From positions 310,001 through 374,000 of the forward strand of contig JASCNX010000003.1 in the NCBI GenBank assembly GCA_029968055.1: 64,000 nt of DNA, read 5' to 3'. The stretch comes from Xenophilus aerolatus. Lineage in GTDB: Bacteria; Pseudomonadota; Gammaproteobacteria; Burkholderiales; Burkholderiaceae_C. Position numbers and translations under genes: made by a program. Below are positions 59,164 through 64,000 of the stretch, piece by piece; positions within the stretch are counted from its first letter, which is position 1, and each line of letters begins with the position of its first letter. The notes under the pieces were generated by a model. It worked only from the letters and a program-made list of their open reading frames with translations. It had not been told where the DNA came from and did not search any database.

Positions 59164-59991
59164 TCAGTCCGCGGTCGCGGGGCGCTGCCCCCACAGCGGC
59201 GCCGCCTCGTAGCCGCGCAGCCAGGGCACGACGTCGGCGGATGGCATCGGCGGGGCAATCGCGAAGCCCTGGCCGAGCTCGCAGCCCAGCGCGATCAGGC
59301 ACTCGCCCTGTCGCCGCGATTCCACGCCCTCGGCCACCACCGCGAGGCCCAGTTCCTTCGCCAGCGCGACCAGGTGCCGCACGATCGCCGTGTCCGCGGC
59401 GCTGTGCGGCAGGCCGGCGATGAAGGCGCGGTCGAGCTTGAGCGCGGACGCCGGCAGCCGGCTCAGCCAGGCCAGCGCGCTGTGGCCGGCACCGAAATCG
59501 TCGAGCGCCACGCCCACCCCCGCCCGCAGACAGGCCTCGATGCACTGCGCCACGCGGGCGAAGTCCTCGATGACGCTGGATTCGAGCAGTTCCAGTTCCA
59601 GCCTGGCGGTGGGCAGGCCCGCCAGCGCCTGCAGGTGCGCATCGAGCCGCGCCGGCCACCTGGCATCGAGCAGCTGGGCCGCACCCACGTTGACGCCGAC
59701 CCGCAGGCCATGCCCTTGCGCGTGCCATCCGGCGGCGCATCGCACGGCCTCGCCCAGCGCCCAGTCGGCCAGGGCGAAGGCCGCGTCCGCGTCGGCGTCC
59801 AGGGCGCCGAGGAAGTCCTCCGGCTGCAGCAGGCCATGACCGGGGTGCTGCCAGCGGCACAGCGCCTCGGCCCCGACCACCCGGCCGCCGCTCAGGTCGA
59901 CCTGCGGCTGGAACAGCAGGAACAGCTCGCCGCGCGCCAGCGCCTGCGCCAGTTCGTCCCGCAGGTCGACGCCGGCGCGCGCGGCGGTCAT
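59164..59991 (-). CDS. EAL-domain c-di-GMP phosphodiesterase
   Basis: A 275-residue stand-alone EAL domain protein that would hydrolyse cyclic di-GMP. Residues needed for catalysis appear in order: E42-A-L (GAEALCRW), N in VNVGAAQLLDA, the ELELLESSV Glu, DDFGAGHSALAWLSRLP (normally DDFGTG), LKLDRAFI and VVAEGVESRRQ, with QGFAIAPPM at the end. Thus it may be active, with one change in the DDFGTG motif. Its ATG overlaps the GGDEF gene's stop (ATGA), so the synthase and hydrolase are made from one transcript. Confidence 0.9.
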   Translation of the reverse strand: MTAARAGVDLRDELAQALARGELFLLFQPQVDLSGGRVVGAEALCRWQHPGHGLLQPEDFLGALDADADAAFALADWALGEAVRCAAGWHAQGHGLRVGVNVGAAQLLDARWPARLDAHLQALAGLPTARLELELLESSVIEDFARVAQCIEACLRAGVGVALDDFGAGHSALAWLSRLPASALKLDRAFIAGLPHSAADTAIVRHLVALAKELGLAVVAEGVESRRQGECLIALGCELGQGFAIAPPMPSADVVPWLRGYEAAPLWGQRPATAD

Positions 59992-61517
59992 GAGGCGCCG
60001 CGCGCGTTGGCGGGCAGGTCGTAGTGGCGGGCCTTGTCCACGTACATGGCACGGTCGGCGCGCTGCAGCGCCGCCTCGAGCGATTCGCCGGCCAGGCAGG
60101 TGGCCGCACCGACGGCGAAGCTCAGGTGGTGCCCGCTGGTGCCGACATAGAACTGGTTGTTCATGTCCAGCAGCGATTGCAGGCGTTCGCGCACCGCAGC
60201 GGCGCCGCGCTCCTCGGTGCCGGGCAGCAGCACGGCGAACTCGTCCCCGCCGACCCGGGCCGCGCACGCCGGCGCGTCCACCACCTTCGACAGCACCTCG
60301 CCGGCACGGCGCAGCAGCGCGTCGCCGGCCGCGTGGCCGACCTCGTCGTTGACCCGCTTCAGCCCGTTCATGTCGATGGCCAGCACCGACACCGGCCAGG
60401 GGCCCTTGCGCGCGAGACGCTTGATCTCCTCGGAGTAATAGGTGCGGTTGCGCAGCTGGGTCAGCACGTCGTGCGTTCCCAGGTACTCCAGGTAGGCCTC
60501 GGCACGCTTGCGCGCCGTGATGTCGACCAGGGAGACGAGCACCAGGTCCCACTCCTCGAGGTGGTCCTGGAGCACCGCGAACTGCATGTAGATGTGGATC
60601 GGCTCGCCGGCCAGGCTGTAGTTGAGCACCTCGCGCTGCTGCAGCGTCTTGCCGTCCCACAGGTCGCGCAGCTGCTCGGCGAAGGAGTCCTCCATCTCGT
60701 CGCGGAAGATGTGCGGCAGGTTGCGCAGGAGGTGCTGCTTGTCGGTGGCGCCGAACATGCGCAGCGTCTCCTGGTTCACGTCGAGCACGCGGATCTCCTG
60801 CATGCAGCGATTGACGAATTCCGGATGCACCTTGAGGAAGGTGCCGAAGTCCTGGATGCCCTGCGCGCGCACGCCCGTGAGCAACTGCTTGATGGCGCTG
60901 AAGTCCTCCACCCACAGGGACACCGGCGAGCGCTCGAACAGGCCGCGCGCATAGCTGGCGTTGGCGTCGCGTGCGGCTTCGGCCCGCACGCGCTCGGAGA
61001 TGTCGTCCAGCGAGACCAGCACACGGTCCCAGCGCGCTTCGTGGCCGGGCAGCACGCGGATGCGCACGTGCACGTCCAGGCGCCGGCCGTCGAGCGAGTA
61101 GTTGACCGACTGGTTGTCGAAGTCGAGGTTGCCCTGCCACAGCTGCGTCAGCTCGTACAGCACCGGTTCGGCCATCTCGCCGCGGAACACCTCGCCCAGC
61201 CGCGCGACCAGCTCGTCCTGGCTGGCCGCGCCCAGCATCCGCAGCGTCTGGTGGTTGACCTGCACCACCTTGAGCTGGGCCATGCACTGCACGACGCGGT
61301 CGGGGTCGGCTTCCAGGTGGGCACGGAGGTCGTCCACGCCTTCCGCGCGCCAGCGGTCGAACAGGGACTTCAGGCCGCTCCAGTCCTCGAGCCACAGCGA
61401 AACTGGCGCGAGGTCGAACATGGAACGGTGGTCGTCGGTGGGCAGCATGGACAAGGCGGGCGTGCATCGCGGGCGCGTGCCTGGCGCCGCGCCGCTGGCC
61501 GGCCTGCGGCCGGTCAT
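59988..61517 (-). CDS. Diguanylate cyclase with two PAS-type sensor domains
   Basis: A 509-residue protein with two related sensor domains and a C-terminal GGDEF domain. Each sensor repeat starts with the same theme, LAPVSLWLEDWSGLKSLFDR and RSPVSLWVEDFSAIKQLLTG, and has a later LDVNQETLRMFGATDKQHLL type segment, so it is an internal duplication of a PAS variant. The GGDEF motif is intact (RVGGDEFAVL, about 423-427), and no RxxD inhibitory site is seen five residues before it. No membrane segment, so it senses inside the cell. ATG at 61517 has GGGAG only two bases upstream; ATG 61448 is an alternative that starts nearer the sensor domain. Confidence 0.9.
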   Translation of the reverse strand: MTGRRPASGAAPGTRPRCTPALSMLPTDDHRSMFDLAPVSLWLEDWSGLKSLFDRWRAEGVDDLRAHLEADPDRVVQCMAQLKVVQVNHQTLRMLGAASQDELVARLGEVFRGEMAEPVLYELTQLWQGNLDFDNQSVNYSLDGRRLDVHVRIRVLPGHEARWDRVLVSLDDISERVRAEAARDANASYARGLFERSPVSLWVEDFSAIKQLLTGVRAQGIQDFGTFLKVHPEFVNRCMQEIRVLDVNQETLRMFGATDKQHLLRNLPHIFRDEMEDSFAEQLRDLWDGKTLQQREVLNYSLAGEPIHIYMQFAVLQDHLEEWDLVLVSLVDITARKRAEAYLEYLGTHDVLTQLRNRTYYSEEIKRLARKGPWPVSVLAIDMNGLKRVNDEVGHAAGDALLRRAGEVLSKVVDAPACAARVGGDEFAVLLPGTEERGAAAVRERLQSLLDMNNQFYVGTSGHHLSFAVGAATCLAGESLEAALQRADRAMYVDKARHYDLPANARGAS

Positions 61518-61713
61518 GACTCCCTGTGACGGGGGATGCTAGCAGTGCGGCGCGCGCTGCGGTGCACTGCAGGGGCGACGGTGGCCCGCGCTTGAGTACT
61601 TTCCTCTGATGTCGTCACGGCGCATCGGCGAGGCGGACGGCGCGTCCCGTTGCCGCGACAATCGCGACGGCGCGGCACGTGGTGTGCCGGCGCCCTAAAG
61701 TGCCTCCAGGCCC

Positions 61714-62802
61714 ATGATCCCGACCCTGCTCAGACTCGTCCGGCCTTTCGTGCGGACCCTGTCGCTGTGCATGCCGCTGCTGGTTGCCGCCGCGGTACAG
61801 GCGGCGTCGCCGCCAGCGGCGCCGGAACTGCGCCTGCGCGTGGTGGGCGGGCTGGCGGGCATCAGCCAGTACACCCGCTACGAGCGGCGCTTCTGGGCCG
61901 AGGACCTGGCCCGGCTCAGCGGCGGCCGCTACAGCGCCAGCATCGTGCCCTTCAACGAGGCCGGGCTGGCGGCGCAGGACATGCTGAACCTCGTGCGCCT
62001 GGGCGTGATCCCCATCGGCACCGTGCTGCTGAGCCAGGCGGCCGTGGAAGACCCGGACCTCGGCATGGCCGACATGGCGGGCCAGAACCCCGACGTGGCC
62101 ACGCTGCGCCGCACGCTGGAGGCCCTGCGGCCGTCGATGGCGCAGATCCTGCACGAGCGTTTCGGTGCACGCCTGTTGGCCGTCTACATCTACCCGGCAC
62201 AGATGCTGTTCTGCCAGCGGCCCATCGCCCACCTCGCCGACCTGGCGGGCCGGCGGGTGCGGGTGTCGGGCATGAGCCAGGCCGATTTCGTGCAGGCGCT
62301 GAAGGCCACGCCGGTGTTCACGGAATTCGCCGACATCGTGGCCAACGTGCAGGCCGGCAGCGCGGAGTGCGCAGTGACCGGCTCCATGTCGGGGCACAGC
62401 CTGGGGCTGGACAAGGTGACGCGGTCGCTCTTCACCATGCCCATCTCCTGGGGCCTGGCGTTGGCGGTGGTGAACGAGCAGAGCTGGAACTCCTATCCGC
62501 CGGCGCTCCAGCAGCTGATCGACGCCCAGATGCCGAAACTGGAGGCCGCGGTGTGGGCCGAGTCGGCCCGCGAGACCGAAGTCGGCGTGGCCTGCAACAC
62601 GGGCACCGAGGGCTGCGACCGTGCGCGCAAGGGCGGCATGGTCGCGAGCCGGCCCACGGCGGAAGACGAGGCGCGCCGGCGCGAGATCTTCGCGCGCCGT
62701 GTGGTGCCCGCCTGGATGAAGCGATGCGGCGCCAGCTGCGTCACGCTGTGGAACCGGACGCTGGCCGCGCAGGCCGGCGTGCGCGCACAAGGACCCGAAT
62801 AA
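61714..62802 (+). CDS. TRAP-type (DctP-like) periplasmic solute-binding protein
   Basis: A 362-residue secreted binding protein. The signal peptide is VRTLSLCMPLLVAAAVQAA. The mature part shows the DctP pattern: GLAGISQYTRYERRFWAEDL, IVPFNEAGLAAQDMLNLVRL, the Arg-containing region GRRVRVSGMSQADFVQALKA that binds the ligand's carboxylate, and VANVQAGSAECAVTGSMSGH. It has an unusual C-terminal part with four cysteines (CNTGTEGCDRA, MKRCGASCVTLW). No DctQ or DctM permease follows; instead a sensor gene starts four bases later, suggesting that the protein reports to a signalling system. Confidence 0.88.
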   Translation: MIPTLLRLVRPFVRTLSLCMPLLVAAAVQAASPPAAPELRLRVVGGLAGISQYTRYERRFWAEDLARLSGGRYSASIVPFNEAGLAAQDMLNLVRLGVIPIGTVLLSQAAVEDPDLGMADMAGQNPDVATLRRTLEALRPSMAQILHERFGARLLAVYIYPAQMLFCQRPIAHLADLAGRRVRVSGMSQADFVQALKATPVFTEFADIVANVQAGSAECAVTGSMSGHSLGLDKVTRSLFTMPISWGLALAVVNEQSWNSYPPALQQLIDAQMPKLEAAVWAESARETEVGVACNTGTEGCDRARKGGMVASRPTAEDEARRREIFARRVVPAWMKRCGASCVTLWNRTLAAQAGVRAQGPE

Positions 62803-62806
62803 TCCG

Positions 62807-64000
62807 ATGAGTCGACATCTGCCCCTGCGGGTCAGCGCGGCGCTGTATGGCGGCGCGGCCGCGCTCGTGGTGGCCGTGGCCGTGGCTGCCGCCGCGATGG
62901 TCTGGCAGATGCGCGAGAGCGCGCTGGCCGACACCGAAGGGCAGGCCACGCGCTTCGCCAGGGGCGCCGAGGCCGCAATCAATCGCAGCCTGGTGGGCGC
63001 CGACGTCCTGCTGGCCAGCCTGGGCGCCGTCGTGGCCGGCAGCACCGCCGAGCAGATGCGGGGTGAGCCGGTGCGCGGCCGCGTCGTCTCGGCGATGCGC
63101 GAGATGGCGCGCGAGAGCCTGCTGGTGCGGCAGTTCGCGCTTGTGCAGTCCGACGGCCGCGTCCTCGCGCCGGCCACGGCCCAGGGCATGGCGATACCGC
63201 TGGAACTGCCCGACGGCTTCGTGCGCGAGGTGCTGGAGCAGCCGGTGTCGAGCCTGCAGGTGAGCGAGCCGCGCGTGAGCCCGGTGAGCAGCCAGCGGGT
63301 GCTCTACCTGGCGCGGGCCCTGGTCCTGCACGACGGCACGCGGCTGGTGGCGGTGGCCGAAGTCCCCGTGTCCACCTTCACCACCATCCTCACCCAGGGG
63401 GCTGACATCGCCGGCCTCGAGGTGACGCTGGAGCGCAGCGGCGGTGCGGTGCTTGCGAGCATGCCGCCGCGCGACGACCCGGCCGTGCGGGCGGCGCGGC
63501 AGCCGCTGAACGAGCGCGAGGCCGACGGCCATCCGAAGTTCATGGCCTCACGCCTGACCGGCGTGCCGGCCGTGGTGGTGTACCGGCCCACGCTGCACCG
63601 CAACCTGCTGGTGGTGGCCGGCATTCCGCTGGAGGTGGCGCTGGCCGACTGGCAGGTGCAGCGCGACTTCATCATCGGCGTGGCCATCGTGCTCGTGCTG
63701 CTGGTGTTGGCGGTGGCGGCCTTCGCGCTCCACCAGTTGCGCCGGCAGTGGTGGCACCGTGCCAGCCTGCAGCGGTCCAAGGCCACGCTCGACCAGGCGC
63801 TCGACGCCATGAGCGACGGCTTCGTGCTGCTCGATGCCGACGGCCGGGCCCAGGTGTGGAACCAGCGGCTCCTCGACCTCTTTCCCGGCATCGAACCCCT
63901 CGTCGGCGGCACGACGGCGTTCCAGCTGCCCGGCGACGATCCCGCGCGCGCGGGTGCCGGCGCCCTCGGCCTGGGGGACGGCGAGTACGAGCTTCGCCTG
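62807..64000 (+). CDS. Membrane sensor protein with periplasmic sensing and PAS domains, 3' end outside window
   Basis: The frame stays open from ATG 62807 to the window end (398 codons). Residues 9-33 form a first membrane segment (YGGAAALVVAVAVAAAAMVW). Residues 34 to about 285 form an extracytoplasmic region like a double-Cache domain (AEAAINRSLVGADVLLASLG, then LLVRQFALVQSDGRVLAP). Residues about 285-310 are a second membrane segment (FIIGVAIVLVLLVLAVAAFA). A PAS domain then begins (LDQALDAMSDGFVLLDADGR). The rest is cut; a histidine kinase or cyclase is expected. It lies four bases after the TRAP binding protein gene, which probably supplies its periplasmic signal. Confidence 0.85.
   Translation, partial: MSRHLPLRVSAALYGGAAALVVAVAVAAAAMVWQMRESALADTEGQATRFARGAEAAINRSLVGADVLLASLGAVVAGSTAEQMRGEPVRGRVVSAMREMARESLLVRQFALVQSDGRVLAPATAQGMAIPLELPDGFVREVLEQPVSSLQVSEPRVSPVSSQRVLYLARALVLHDGTRLVAVAEVPVSTFTTILTQGADIAGLEVTLERSGGAVLASMPPRDDPAVRAARQPLNEREADGHPKFMASRLTGVPAVVVYRPTLHRNLLVVAGIPLEVALADWQVQRDFIIGVAIVLVLLVLAVAAFALHQLRRQWWHRASLQRSKATLDQALDAMSDGFVLLDADGRAQVWNQRLLDLFPGIEPLVGGTTAFQLPGDDPARAGAGALGLGDGEYELRL

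Overview
The window is high-GC, densely coded bacterial chromosome. Its gene content points to the Burkholderiales, most likely the family Comamonadaceae: the yqgE-ruvX-pyrR-pyrB-pyrC' gene order, Bug-type solute-binding proteins, a Comamonas-like pmd operon, and short intergenic repeats typical of the family. The genus cannot be fixed from sequence alone. I see no rRNA, CRISPR array or intact insertion sequence.

Layout. 1-5.4 kb holds the 3' part of a very large ChpA/PilL-type hybrid CheA kinase. 5.5-11.9 kb holds a photolyase divergent from yqgE-ruvX-pyrR-pyrB-pyrC'-acyltransferase. 12.0 kb is tRNA-Arg(CCU), followed to about 17.2 kb by a decayed genomic island: a multiply frameshifted integrase, possible phage lysis debris, an O-acyltransferase with an SGNH domain, and two small ORFs. 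17.2-21.8 kb has an oxidoreductase with a divergent LysR regulator that looks frameshifted at its start, small hypothetical genes, and two copies of a putative small RNA with a CUCCUCC-rich loop. 21.9-28.0 kb is tamA-tamB. 28.0-35.2 kb has a 2-oxoglutarate oxygenase, a MoxR/VWA operon, a cytochrome c4-like protein, and an overlapping four-gene operon ending in an aldo/keto reductase.

35.4-44.4 kb is the protocatechuate 4,5-cleavage (pmd/lig) operon with its divergent LysR regulator and two Bug-type binding proteins. 44.4-47.7 kb has a DUF1841 gene and a small PAP2-ACP-ketosynthase-DUF4189 group. 47.7-51.4 kb is an IclR regulator divergent from pcaI-pcaJ-pcaF, the last two steps of the beta-ketoadipate pathway; a three-half-site operator lies between them. 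51.4-56.4 kb has a LysE exporter, an Lrp regulator, an ornithine cyclodeaminase homologue, a TctB-TctA transporter that lacks an adjacent binding protein, and a membrane-anchored hypothetical. 56.6-64 kb has a GspE/PilB-type ATPase with an extra N-terminal domain, a GGDEF protein and an EAL protein in one overlapping operon, and a TRAP-type binding protein followed by a membrane sensor cut by the window end.

Functional themes are surface motility and secretion (CheA hybrid, PilB-like ATPase, c-di-GMP enzymes), outer-membrane assembly (TamAB), pyrimidine synthesis, and use of lignin-derived aromatics. The pmd enzymes turn protocatechuate into pyruvate and oxaloacetate; PcaIJF turn 3-oxoadipate into succinyl-CoA and acetyl-CoA. 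The Bug proteins at 38.7 and 43.4 kb could feed the TctBA permease at 53.7 kb.
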